NCBI RefSeq assembly: GCF_014066305.1
Contig: NW_023501044.1
Span: 822,001-886,000, forward strand
Direction of reading: 5' to 3'
DNA from: Letharia columbiana
Taxonomy: Eukaryota; Ascomycota; Lecanoromycetes; Lecanorales; Parmeliaceae
DNA length: 64,000 nucleotides
The notes beneath the pieces are model-generated. The model had not been told where the DNA came from. It saw nothing but the letters and a program-made list of their open reading frames with translations, and did not search any database. The translations under genes were made by a program, and so were the position numbers. Each line of letters starts with the position of its first letter. The first letter of the stretch is position 1. Shown piece after piece: positions 38,301 through 51,400 of this stretch.

Positions 38301-38536
38301 TTTCTAATCTTATTTAAGACTTAGAAAAATTATAATATCTTATTATTATTATTTAAGCTATTTTTTAACTTAAATATTATTTATAATAGCGAATATCTAA
38401 GTTAACTATATTATATACGTATTATATAATATTAATTTACACTTTTCGCCTTCTATATTTATTAATATTATAATTATAAATACGCTATTTCGATAAATAA
38501 TCTTACTCTTTATTAATAATCCATTAATTTATAGTT
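29354..38536. other. Region D: 9.2 kb of RIP-mutated repeat remnants, family not identified
   Basis: CA and TG are nearly absent throughout, so this DNA was repetitive when mutated. I found no LTR pair, no YxDD-like box and no integrase motif that I trust on either strand. Short translations between 35170 and 35590 (plus) give Arg/Lys/Gln/Pro-rich text followed by a Lys-rich tail ('NKDKRFNKPKFIKKR'), and 37900-38300 gives Gln/Pro-rich text; both are compatible with gag-like or DNA-binding tails but prove nothing. Possible identities are a LINE (Tad type), a DUF3435/Crypton-type element or further Gypsy internal sequence. I can find no host gene. Confidence 0.5.
32792..32995. repeat. Tandem duplication with 109-bp period in region D
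   Basis: AATTCTATATTTAAACTC occurs at 32798 and 32907, followed in both units by matching sequence to AATATAATAAAACT. The two units differ by a handful of changes, mostly transitions. Confidence 0.85.
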
Positions 38537-38688
38537 TGTATAAGTATAAGATTTTAATAGTAAAAGTTATAATAATTCTTCTAAGAAAAGCTACTATTAA
38601 GATATCGAGTATTAAGCTATATTAAGCGCTAAGTTATATTAAGTTATATTAAGTTATAATATTAATAGATATAGCTATAATTATAATA
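38537..38688 (-). repeat. Putative 3' LTR of Gypsy-C copy 1 (minus strand)
   Basis: It starts TGTATAAGTATAAG on the plus strand and shares about 100 bases with 48349-48453. It is followed on the right by TCTTCCCCTCTTAAG, which reads as a purine tract on the minus strand, as expected inside a minus-strand element. The inner end at 38688 rests only on that tract. The unit contains three direct AAGTTATATT repeats near 38632-38658. Confidence 0.6.
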
Positions 38689-41600
38689 TCTTCCCCTCTT
38701 AAGAAAAAGCTTATTTTAAGCGCTAAAGTAAATAAAAAGAATAAGTTTAAGATAGATAATTAATAATAGTGCTAGGAATTTCGTTAATTTAAATATAATC
38801 TTTTAGGCTTATTTATTCGTCGAGCGCTAAGAAAAATTTTAAAGTTCTAACCCTTATATTAAGCGATTAGAGGTTTTATATTTAAAAACTCCGCCGCGAG
38901 AGTCTTTATAGCGTTATCGCTTTTTTATAAAATAACGTTAATATTTCTATTTAATCTACTCTCTATCTATTATAGTTATCGCTATCTTTAATATTAAGAA
39001 TTTATTTATTAAAATCGCTATTACGTTATTCTAATATAAATTAAAAATAATTAAGATTTAAATTTTTTAATTAATAAAGACAATAATAATAAATAGTTTA
39101 GCGATTTATCTAAATAATTTAATCTCTATACTTCTTAACTTTATTAATATCTTATTCTTTAAAAATTTAATTTTTAAAGAGTTTACTATTAATAATATTA
39201 AGAATAGAGTTTAAAAGTAAAATTAACTATATAGTCGAAAATAAGATATTAATTAATAAAGTTTTTAATAAAGTCTATTTAAGAGAGCTTAATATTAAGA
39301 TTAATATTTAATTAAGATATAAAGTTAAGAGAGATTATAATCTCTATTATTTATTTAATAAAAGATTTTCTAGAATATTTTAATCTTCTAAAATTTTATA
39401 ATTATTTAAATAGACGTCTTTTAGATAATAGTATTATATCTTTTTTCTTTAATATCTTTTACTAATTTATTAGAGTATATTTTATTTTTTATACTCTTTT
39501 AAGCGATAATAGAGAGCTTATATATAAGTCTTTATACGCTCTTTAAGATTTTTATATAATTAATATATATTTTATATAATAAAGCGTCTAACGCTATTCT
39601 TATTTTTTTATATAATTAATATATTATAAAGATATAAAGTTTTAGATTAATTATTTTTTTCAAGTTAAAATTAAGCTTTTAAAATTTAAATCTATTTTTA
39701 ATATATAATCTTATTATATAAAACTTTTAAAAATTAAATAAAATTATAAAAGTTTTATAATAGAGAAGAAATTTTTTTTAGTAATATTATTAATAATATC
39801 GATAATAATATAAATAGAAAATCTATTAATAATAGATTACTTTAATTTCTCGATATAGCTAATTTAAAGCTATAATATTATATTCTTAAACTTTTCTTTA
39901 TTATTTAAATTATTAAAAATTTAATAATTTATTAATCTATCTAAATCTTAATAAGTAATAAAAATATTCTCTTTCTTTACGTCGATAACTAGAATTCTAA
40001 ACTCCTCTTTAAAATAATAAAGATTATATTTAATATATAATTTAGATTTTTTAGCGCTTAAAGATATTAATATAGTTAAATTTAAAGTTAATAAAAAATA
40101 TTATAAAAAGTTACTCTAATTTTAACTTTAATCTATATTTAATAATTTTTTTAAATTATTATAAATATATTAGAAAACTTTATTTATATTTTTAAAAATA
40201 ATTTTTTAAAAACTCTAAAGATTAATATAGCTAAAAGCGATTCTCGAAGTAATATTAATAACTTCTCTAAAGTAATTTAAGATCTAATTTATTTTAAAGA
40301 CTATAGATTAATAATACTTTATAGCAAATTTATAAATAATTATTAAGATTAAAAAATAAGAAGTCTTTATCTTTATTTTATAGTTTAATATCTCTCTAAT
40401 AATTTTATAAATAGTAAATATAAAAAGCTTTTAAGATTTTTAGTTATTTTAATATCTTTATATAAGTCTTAATTTAAATTAATTAAAAAGTATTAAATAG
40501 AGAATAATTATTATAATTAAAAGTATAAATAAATAAGAAGATAAAAGAATAGCGATTAACGTCTTTCTTTATCTAATAAAGATTTTTATTAAAATTTAAA
40601 AGTTTAATAATATTATTAATAATTAAGTTAAGAGGCTTTATTTATAATATAATAAAGTATCTTCTTAAATTAATAATTATAGAATATTTTAGATTAAGAA
40701 ATAGAGATATTAATTATTTAAGATTATAAGAATTATATTATAAAGCTTAAAAAGATTTTTAAATTTAGATTTAGCGAGATAATAAAGAAATATAATATTA
40801 TTATATTATAAAATCGATATTAAATAATCTTTAAAGTCGTTTATATTAGAAATATAAGTTATAATATTTCTTTAGACTTTTAAAAGTATAGAAATATTAA
40901 AAAGATATTTTTAAATTTTTTTTTAGATAAGCCTTAGATAATAATAATTTATACTCGAAAAACGCTAGATATAGCTATTATCTACTTTAATTCGCGATTA
41001 ATTAATTAAATAAGAGTTAATCTTCTTATTTAAAGATATTTTTATATCTATATTTAAGCTTTTAATAGATTATATTAATAAAAAAATATAAAAGTATTAT
41101 TATTTTCGCGATAATATCTAATATAAATAATATTTATATATTAATAAATATAAAATATAATTAGAGATAGAATATTATTAAATTAAAATAAGATATAAAT
41201 ATATTTATATAAATAAAGATAGAAGTATAATAATAAAAAAGTTTAAATTTATTTTAATTCTATTTTTATTTTATAAGTATAGAGAAGAAAACAAGAATTT
41301 ATAATCTTATTTTCGTATTCTTAACTTCTCGAATTTCTTAATTATTTTTAATATATTCTCTTAAAGTATACTAATAGATTTTTAAGTAGTTTCGAAGTAC
41401 CCTTTTTAGCGTACGCGATATTTATTCTTTTTTCCTTATTTCTCTTAATATATAATCTTCTCTATTATATACTTCTTTTATTTCTTAATAACTATAAATA
41501 TAAATAAAGATATCTCTCTATTAAAAGAATTTAACTTAGTTTACTTAAGATAAATAATTAAAATAATTAAATAAACTTTAGATATATTAAATAAAAGTTT

Positions 41601-43690
41601 TAGCTTATAAATTAAAGTATTAATCTTTTTAAGAATTTTATATAAATCGACTTTCTTAATAAATAATAAGAAATTTTTAGAGATATAATAATCTATATCT
41701 TTAGTTTTAATTAATTTAAAATATATACTTCTTAATTAGATTAAGAAATTTTATATTTAATATTATATTTAATAATTATCTTAATTTATATTAGCTTAAT
41801 TATATTAAAAATATTATTATAAATTATTTTTTAAATTTTAATAAAGTTTATAAATATTAAGTCTTTATCTAAAATTATATTTATTAGAAAATCTCTAAAT
41901 TTAATTTTATAAAGTATTTCGAAAGAGATAATAAAAGTTAAGGCGTTTTTTACGATATTTAAAAAGTACTTAACTTTCGCTAATAGAGTATTTTAATTCT
42001 TCTTATATTTATCGATAAGTAGATATTATAAAACTATCTCTATTATTTAATTTATATATTCTATTTACTTATTTATCGAAGAGTAATAAACTATTATTAT
42101 TTTTAATATTATCTTATATTTTAAAAATAGTATTCTTTAGAATATATTAATAAATTTAAGATCTCAATTCGAAGATTAATTTATAGAAAATTTCTTAAAA
42201 TCTATAGATTTAATCGAAATATCTTATCGTCTAAATCTCTATTATATTTTTCTTATTTCTTAATATTAATTAAATAAATTTAAAGAATTTATTAATAACT
42301 ATTAAGATATAATTATATTTATTAAAAATTAAAGATAATTTAATTATAAAGTTTATAAATAGTTTTTTTAATAATTATTAAAAACTTTTTATTAGTTAAA
42401 ATTATTTATATAATAATTATTAAAAGAGTTTTAATAATTAATATATTAGATAACTATTAATATACTTCTAAATTATCTTTTATATCTTTAAAAAGTATAT
42501 CGAGCTATAAAGTTAATTATATATTTAATATATATTCTTATAAATATAATAATTATAATTATACTTTAAGACTTTATAAATTAATTTTTTAAGAATATAT
42601 AAGTAATTTAATTTCTTATTTAATATATAAAGTAATTTTAAATTAATATCAAGATAATAGAACTAATAAACGATTTATAGATCAAATTCTAAATCTTCAA
42701 TATTCTTTATCTATTTCTAGATTTATTTATATATATAATTAAAGTATAAATTATTAAATAAGATCGTAGAAATTTTATTAAGGAATTTTTTTTTAATTTA
42801 TAATATTATTATAGAAAAAACGCTAGTTATATCTAAATTCTTTATTAATTCTTCTTCTATAACTAAATCTTTAATAAAAAATTAAAATAATTTATTAACG
42901 TTATTATAAGTTTTTTTAATTTTATATATAATTTTTATTTTAAATTAAAAAGTTAATAAGTATAAAGCTTATTTATTTAATCGAGTAGATTAATAATTAT
43001 TAATTTTATTTTAAAAAGTAGATTTTAAAATAATATAATTAGTAATTATTATAAAATCTTTATTATTAAAAAATTAAAAAAGCTTAATTAAAGTTTAAAT
43101 TAAGATATTAATCTTTAGCTTTATAATTTAATATTAAATCTTAATATCGCTAAAATCACGTAATAGAAATAAAATTAATTATTTAATTTTATTAATATTA
43201 ATTTAATATAATATTATTTTATAATCTTTTTTTTACTATTATTGATATATAATATAAATAAATAATTAAAGTTTAAAAAAGATAAGGGTTAATACGTTAT
43301 ATAGTTTATTTTTTAAAATCTTTTAGATTTTATAATATTCTAGATTAATTTATAGATTTAATATTTTAATAATAAACTTATTTAATTTAAAAGTTTTAGC
43401 TATCTTTATAAGATCTAAATTAATATTAATTAAGAGTTATTTCTTTTTTATATAATTTTATTAAGATCTACTCTTATTAAAGACTTTTTTTAAAATCTTT
43501 AATTTTAAATTTAATTAAAGGACTTAGCGATAGTTATATAATATTTTATAAATTTATAATAATAGCTAAAGAAATCTAATTCGATTTTTAGCTATCTAAG
43601 ATTTCTTAAAAAGATTATTTTTTAAATCACTTTAATTTTTTCTTTTATAATATTAAGATTAAATTTAAAGATATAATATTTAAACGCGAT
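38689..43690 (-). pseudogene. Gypsy-C copy 1: RNase H, integrase and 3' part (minus strand)
   Basis: By position this lies downstream of RT on the minus strand, so it should hold RNase H and integrase; I could not place their catalytic residues. The part from 41899 rightward is duplicated at 48454 onward. The left 3.2 kb (38689-41898) has no second copy in the window and is unusually long for a Gypsy tail, so it may include another, unrecognised insertion. Local GC-richer spots survive at 38880-38935 and 41395-41425. Confidence 0.5.
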
Positions 43691-44270
43691 AATATTTAAA
43701 TAAATAAAATAATATTTAAAAGAGTAAGAGAGTTATCTTGTTTTTTTCTAGTAAATCTAATATCTAATTAAGATATTTAATATAATTATTAAGAAATATT
43801 AAAAAAATAATTATATTATTAATATAGATTAGAATAAATTACTAAAGATATAAAGCGAGAAGTTATTTTATTCGATATTAAAAAAAATTTAAGATATTTA
43901 TAAAACCTATAATAGAGATCTTTAATTATTCTTATTCTCGATAAAAACTAATAAAAATAATTTTTTATTAATTTAACGATTTAATAGATTATTAAAAGAA
44001 TTCTTTAATTAGATTAATAAATAAGAAGATTATTAATTTATCTAAAGCTTTTAATATAATATTCTATTTAGAAAGTAAATAAACGTTAAAATATAATTTA
44101 ATATTTATCTTTCTTAAATTAATAATAACTTAAGATTTATTATTTTTTTATATTATAAAAGTCGATAAGAAGATAGTTAAAGAAATTTCTAGAGGATATC
44201 TTCTTAATATAATCTTATTTTATTAGCGAGTTTAAAATAAAATTTATAGCTTAATAATCTCGCTAAAATA
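43691..44270 (-). pseudogene. Gypsy-C copy 1: reverse transcriptase (minus strand)
   Basis: On the minus strand the translation follows Ty3/Gypsy RT in order: 'INLRK.N.KLYFNVYLLSK' (usual VDYR.LN..T..D.YPLP), 'FLFINLIKEFFQ' (F..LDL..GF.Q), 'REQEQLK', 'FFQYRIKQLL' (TFQR.M...L), and the catalytic box 'LIYINNIIIFS' at about 43800-43830 (VYIDDIIIFS). Both catalytic Asp residues are Asn because GAT became AAT. Stops are at former Gln and Trp codons. The order of blocks leaves little doubt about the family. Confidence 0.87.
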
Positions 44271-47200
44271 GATTATAAGAATTTTATTTAAATCTAGCAA
44301 AATTAGTCTTATCTTTAAAAGATATTAATATTTTAATTTTATTATTAAAACGTTTTAGACTAGATCGAAATAGTATTTAATATCTTTTAAATATCTTTTT
44401 AATTTATTTTTTATATTCTAATTTTTAATATTTAAAAATATCTATCTATAATATTATAACTTTTTTTAAAAAATTTATAATATATAATATATTTGATTTC
44501 TCTTTAAACTTTTTTATAAAGATATTAATAAAATAAAAATTTATCTTTATAGATTTAATTAAGTTTTAAAAAATAGATAATCTTTTAATAGCTAGCCCTT
44601 ATAAATCTTAATAAATTATTTTTTAAAATTAATTATAGAAATAGTTTAAGAATTATTATTAATTATAATTTAAATATTTAATATAAAGATTTTAAGCTAA
44701 GAGATTAATAATAAAAATAGATTTAAATAAATAAGAATATTTTAATATTAGAGATCGATATTTAATAGAAATATTTTAATTTATATTTAATTAAAAAATT
44801 ATAATTAATATCGCGTAGATATTAATCTTTCTACACTTTAATATTTATAAAATTTTTATTTTTATTAATAATATAGATATAAATAATAACTTTAGAATCT
44901 TAATCTTAATTTTTAAAATTTTTCGAATTACTTAAATAGAAATCTCGTCTTTATCTTTAATAATAATAAGATTAAATTCTTTTTATTAAATATTTATTTT
45001 ATTTAATTTTAGAATATTAATATTAATAATTATATTATAAAATAAATTAAATATAATATAAAATTCTTTTAAGATTATTACTTTTTTTTTAATTATTATA
45101 TATATATTAATAGAGAAATATATATAATCTCGCGATAGTAGTATATTAGCTTCTACTCTTTTATAGCGAAGTCTTCTTCTTTTATTAAATATAAAATAAA
45201 CTTTATTTTAATTAAAAAATTTTAAATAATATTAATTAGATATTAATAATACTTTAAAATTAAAGTTTATATAAAAATTATATATTTATTTATTTTTATT
45301 ATAATAACTATTTATAGTATTAAAAAACTTCTTAAATATTATATTATATTTCTTTTTATTTTCTAATTTTATATTTATAATTAATATTAATATAAAATCT
45401 AAATTATTAATATTTTTAAAAGATATTTATAAATAATATTAAGGGTTTAATATAGTATTTAAAGATATTCTTATAGTTAATATAATAATAAAGTTTTTTT
45501 TAATTAAATTTCAATTATTAATTAGAAGCTCTAAAAGAATTTTCTCTAATTTTTCTCTTTTATTAGAGTTTCTAAAGCTATATAAATCTCGAGATTATAT
45601 ATATTAAGATCTTTCTCTTTTTTCTTATTATAATCTTTTTTATTATTATTATTTTTATTAATATTTATTTCTTTTAAATTAATCTTTATAATCTTTTAAC
45701 TATTTTTTTAATAATTATTATTTTAATAATCTTCATTATAATATCTATAAAAATAAAAAATAATCTTTTAAATTAATATTTATTTTTTTTAATTTTAAAT
45801 ATCTTTAGCGATTGCTTAGATCTAATATCTAATTTAATCTTAAATTTAAACTTTATAATCTAAATTAATTTCTTTATTATTAGATTTTTAAAAAGTTATT
45901 AAACTCTAACTAATATTAAAATTATTAATAAATTAAATTTTTAATAAAACTTATTTATCTTATAAACGCGCTTCGTCGCTATCTTATTATTATAAACTTA
46001 TCTATTAAAATTCTTAATTATATCTCTCTTTTTATATATAAATATAATAAGAATTAAGTTTATATCTAGCTCTTATTAGAGATATCTAATAATTATATTT
46101 TTATTAATAATCTCGATATTATATAGATAATTAATTTTTTTTATTAAATATTAATTTAGCGTAATAAAGAAATTATTAAATCGAAATTTTATCTTTTTTA
46201 TTTTTTTTAGAGATTCTAAAATAATTTAATTAATACTCTTAAAGAAGTTTATCTTCTTATATTATTAGACTATAATTTATCTTCTAATAAACTCTTATAA
46301 AGAGATTATTATATTATTTTAAGATATCTCTTTTTTAGATATATTAAAAGTATTTAAAAAATAAAAGCGTTATCTTTTAGCTTCGCGATATATTAAAAAT
46401 AACAAATAAAGAAGATCGCGAAGTATTTTTAAGAATTAAATATTATAACATTTCTTAAATAAAGCTTCGAAGTTTTTTATTAATTCGAAGATTTCTAATA
46501 ATTAGAATACTTATATAATTAAAAATTTTTTTAAAAATTTTTATATTCTCGAGAGAGGTAATTATTTTAGATATATAGATAATTATATTTCTAGAGATAG
46601 ATAATTATTTTAATTCTAATAACAATTTAAAATTAATTTTAAGCGATAATTTTCTCTAAAAATAAATTTAGATTTAGAGTTAAGATTATAATTTTAATAA
46701 AGCTTTATATTTTATTAAATAACTCTTATTTATAAGTAAGCTAATTTATTCTTAATTATAAGATAATTAAACTTCTTTAATTATTAATAAAATTCTTAAA
46801 TAAATTTTTAAGACTTCGAATTTCGATAAATTTCTAAAAGTAGATTTAAACGAATTTCTAGATCTTTTAATTTTATATTCTAGCGAGATAGAAAGATAAT
46901 AATTTAAGAAGTTAATTAATATTAAGATAAGAAATTAAGTAGCTAAAGAATTTATCAAATTTATAAATCTTTTAAATATATATCTAATTAAATCTTCTTT
47001 AATTTCTTAATTATATAGATCTAAGCACTTTATTTTTTAATCTTAATAATTTTTAATAATTTCTATCTTTTAAGCGCGAAGTATTAAAGTATATATTTTA
47101 TTAAGAAAAGTTAATACTTATAAAGATAACCTTAAATATTATTATAAAAAGTCTTAGATTTAAAAATAATTATTTAATATTAATAATAAATAATAATTAA

Positions 47201-48348
47201 TAAATTCGTTTATAAGTTCGAGAAATAGATTAAGAGTACTTAATTCTTTTAATTTTTCTCTTATTATATTAAGTTAAATTTAAAAATCTTTTAATTATCT
47301 AATATATATTAGAGTTAATTCTTAATTTAAAAACTATTAATCGACTTTAAATTAATAAAATTTCTTTTTAATCTTTAATAGAAGTCGATAAATAGTTTAA
47401 ATAGTATTTATATTAATATTAATTAGAGATTTATATAAGAAAAGATAACTTATAATCTAGCTTCTTTCTAATTAATCTATTAATAATTATTAAAATAACT
47501 ATATAATCTTATTAATAGATATTTTTAAAGTATTATAAATTTTCTAAATTTTTTTAATTTTTAATTAACTCTTTAATTTAATTAGTTATATATTCTATAA
47601 TATTTAATTATACTATTAAACGTTTTTTTATAACTCTAAAAGATTTAATAAATATAAAGTCGTTAAGATTTATATTAAAACGATTTTTAGAATTAAAAAA
47701 ATTATTTCTTTTAACTTTAATAGATTCTTTTATTTTTATTAGAAATAAGATTAATATCGATAAAACTTCTAGAGATTATTTTTATAAATAGAGAATAATT
47801 TTAAAAGACTCTAAATTTAATTAATATCTTACTCAAAGAAGTATAAAATAAGTTAAAAATCTTTTAAATCTTTTATTTAGAATATAGATTAGTTAGAATA
47901 TTAACGATCTATATATAATTAAGCGAGTCTAAAATTATTTCTAATAAGATATCTAATAATATAAATATTAGCGAGATTAATAAGATTTAAATTCTTTTAA
48001 AATAATTTTATATTTAGAAATTTATATAACTAAAATAATAGTTTTAGAATTTTATTAATTATTTATATATTTAAAGCTAGCTTAATTAAAGAGTTAATAA
48101 ATTAATATATATCTTTTTAAGCTTTTTAATATAATATAATTATAATTAGAAGTTAATAAAAAATAATTTTAAGAATAATAAAGTTTAAAGTAATAGAATA
48201 AATATAAGCGAAAGCGATTAATATACTTCGAAATTTCTTAAGATTTTTAATTAATTAGTTTATTATTAAAATAATCTCGATTCGAGATAATAGCTAAATA
48301 TATTATCTTCGAATCGAATATTAATATTATTATTAGTTATTATATTAT
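44271..48348 (-). pseudogene. Gypsy-C copy 1: gag and protease side (minus strand)
   Basis: Upstream of RT on the minus strand and ending at the LTR-like sequence at 48349. The part up to 47181 is repeated in copy 2. Gag is inferred from position only. A less mutated purine/GC-containing block near 46370-46440 ('CTTCGCGATATATT', 'AAGATCGCGAAGTA') is conserved in copy 2 at 52870-52915. Confidence 0.55.
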
Positions 48349-48453
48349 AAATATAAATATAAGATTTTAATAGTAAAAGTTATAATAATTCTTCTAAGAA
48401 AAGCTATTATTAAGATATCGAGTGTTAAGCTATATTAAGCGCTAAGTTATATA
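48349..48453 (-). repeat. Truncated 5' LTR of Gypsy-C copy 1 (minus strand)
   Basis: About 100 bases match 38537-38645, including CTTCTAAGAAAAGCTA and CGAGTGTTAAGCTATATT. The match stops at AAGTTATA, where copy 2 begins in mid-element. The left boundary is uncertain by several bases. Confidence 0.65.
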
Positions 48454-51400
48454 GATTTAATTTTATAAAGTATTTTAAAAGAGATAATAAATATTAAGAT
48501 ATTTTTTATAATATTTAGAAAGTACTTAACTTTCGTTAATAGGGTATTTTAATTCTTTTTATATTTATTAATAAATAGATATCGTAGAGCTATCTCTATT
48601 ATTTAATTTATATATTTTATCTATTTATTTATCGAAGAATAATAAATTATTATTATTCTTAATATTATCTTATATTTTAAGAATAACATTTTTTAGAATA
48701 TATTAATAAATTTAAGATCTTAATCGAAGATTAATTTATAAGAAATTTTTTAAAATCTATAGATCTAATCGAAATATCTTACTATTTAAATCTCTATTAT
48801 ATTTTTCTTATTTCTTAATATTAGTTAAATAAATTTAAAGAATTTATTAATAATTATTAAGATATAATTATATTTATTAAAAATTAAAGATAATTTAATT
48901 ATAAAGTTTATAAATAATTCTTTTAATAATTATTAAAAACTTTTTACTAGCTAAAGCTATTTATATAATAATTATTAAAAAAATTTTAATAATTAATATA
49001 CTAGATAACTATCGATATACTTTTAAATTACTTTTTATATCTTTAAAAAGTATATTAAGCTATAAAGTTAATTATATATTTAATATATATTTTTATAAAT
49101 ATAATAATTATAATTATACTTTAAAACTTTATAAGTTAATTTTTTAAAGATATATAAGCGATTTAATTTCTTATTTAGTATATAGAGTAATTTTAAATTA
49201 ATATCAAGATAATAAAATTAATAAATAATTTATAAATTAAATTTTAAATCTTTAATATCCTTTATTTATTTCTAAATTTATTTATATATATAATCGAAAT
49301 ATAAATTATTAGATAAGATCGTAGAAATTTTATTAAGAAATTTCTTTTTAATTTATAATATTATTTTAGAAAAAACGCTAATTATATCTAAATTCTTTAT
49401 CGATATTTCTTCTATAATTAAATCTTTAATAAAAAACTAAAATAGTTTATTAATATTATTATAAGTTTTTTTAACTCTATATATAATTTTTATTTTAGAT
49501 TAAAAAATTAATAAATATAGAGTTTATTTATTTAATTAAATAAATTAATAATTATTAATCTTATTTTAAAGAGTAAATTTTAAGATAATATAATTAGTAA
49601 TTATTATAAAATCTCTATTATCGAAAAATTAAAAAGCTTAATTAAAGTTTAAATTAAGATCTTAATCTTTAACTTTATAATTTAATATTAAATTTTAATA
49701 TCGCTAAAATCGCGCGATAGAAATAAGATTAATTATTTAATTTTATTAATATTAATTTAATATAATATTATTTTATAATCTTTTTTTCTACTACTATTAA
49801 TATATAATATAAATAATTAATTAAAGTTTAAGAAAATAAGGGTTAATACGTTATAAAGTTTATTTTTTAAAATCTTTTAAATTTTATAATATTTTAAATT
49901 AGTTTATAAATCTAATACTTTAATAATAAACTTATTTAATTTAAAAATTTTAGCTATCTTTATAAGATCTAAATCGATATTAATTAAAAGTTATTTCTTT
50001 TTTATATAATTTTATTAAGATCTATTCTTATTAGAGCTTCTTTTAAAATTTTCGATTTTAAATTTAATTAAAGATCTAATAATAGTTAAAGAAATCTAAT
50101 TCGATTTTTAACTATCTAAAATTTCTTAAAAAGATTATTTTTTAAATCGTTTTAATTTTTTCTTTTATAATATTAAGATTAAATCTAGAAATATAATATT
50201 TAAACGCGATAATATTTAAATAAATAAAATAATATTTAAAGAGTAAGAGAGTTATTTCGCTTTTTTCTAGTAAATCTAATATCTAATTAAGATATTTAAT
50301 ATAATTATTAAGAGATATTAAAAAAATAATTATATTATTAATATAGATTAGAATAAATTATTAAAAATATAAAGTAAAAAGTCGTTTTATTCGATTTTTT
50401 TTAAGATATTTATAAGATCTATAATAGAGATTTTTAATTATTCTTATCTTCGATAAGAGTTAATAAAAATAATTTTCTATTAATTCGACAATTTAATAGA
50501 TTATTAAAAAAAATCTTTAATTAGATTAATAAATAAGAAGATTATTAATTTATCTAAAGTTCTTAATATAATATCCTACTTAAAAAATAAATAAATATTA
50601 AAATATAATTTAATATTTATCTTTCTTAAATTAACGATAACTCGAGATTTACTATTTTTTTATATTATAAAAATTAATAAAAAGATAGCCGAAGAAATTT
50701 CTAAAGATATCTTCTTAATATAATCTTATTTTATTAATAAATTTAAAATAAAATCTATAGCTTAACGATTTCGCTAAAATAGATTATAAGAATTTTATTT
50801 AAATCTAGCGAATTTATTTTATCTTTAAAAGATATTAATATTTTAAATTTATTATTAAAACGTCTTAGATTAAGCTAGAATAGTATTTAATATTTTTTAA
50901 ATACTTTTTTAATTTATTTCTTATCTTCTAATTTTTAATATTCGAAAATATCTATCTATAATATTATAATTTTTTTAAGAAATCTATAATATATAGTATA
51001 TTCGATTTCTTTTTAAACTTTTTTATAAAGATATCGATAAAATAAAAATCTATCTTTATAAATTTAATTAAGTTTTAAAAAATAAATAATCTTTTTAATA
51101 GTTAGTTCTTATAAATCTTAATAGATTATTCTCTAAAGTTAATTATAGAAATAATTTAAAAATTATTATTAATTACGACTTAGATATCTAATATAAAAAA
51201 TTTAAATTAAAAATTAATAATAAGAATAGATTTAAATAAATAAGAGTATTTCGATATTAGAGATTAATACTTAATAGAAATATTTTAATCTATATTTAAT
51301 TAAAGATTATAGTTAATATTATATAGATATTAATCTTTCTATACTTTAATATTTATAAAAATTTTATTTTTATTAATAATATAAATATAAATAATAACTT

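Noticed and set aside
29354..38536. Tad-type LINE
   Set aside because: I searched both strands by eye for endonuclease and FADD-type RT motifs and found none that stood out from AT-rich background.
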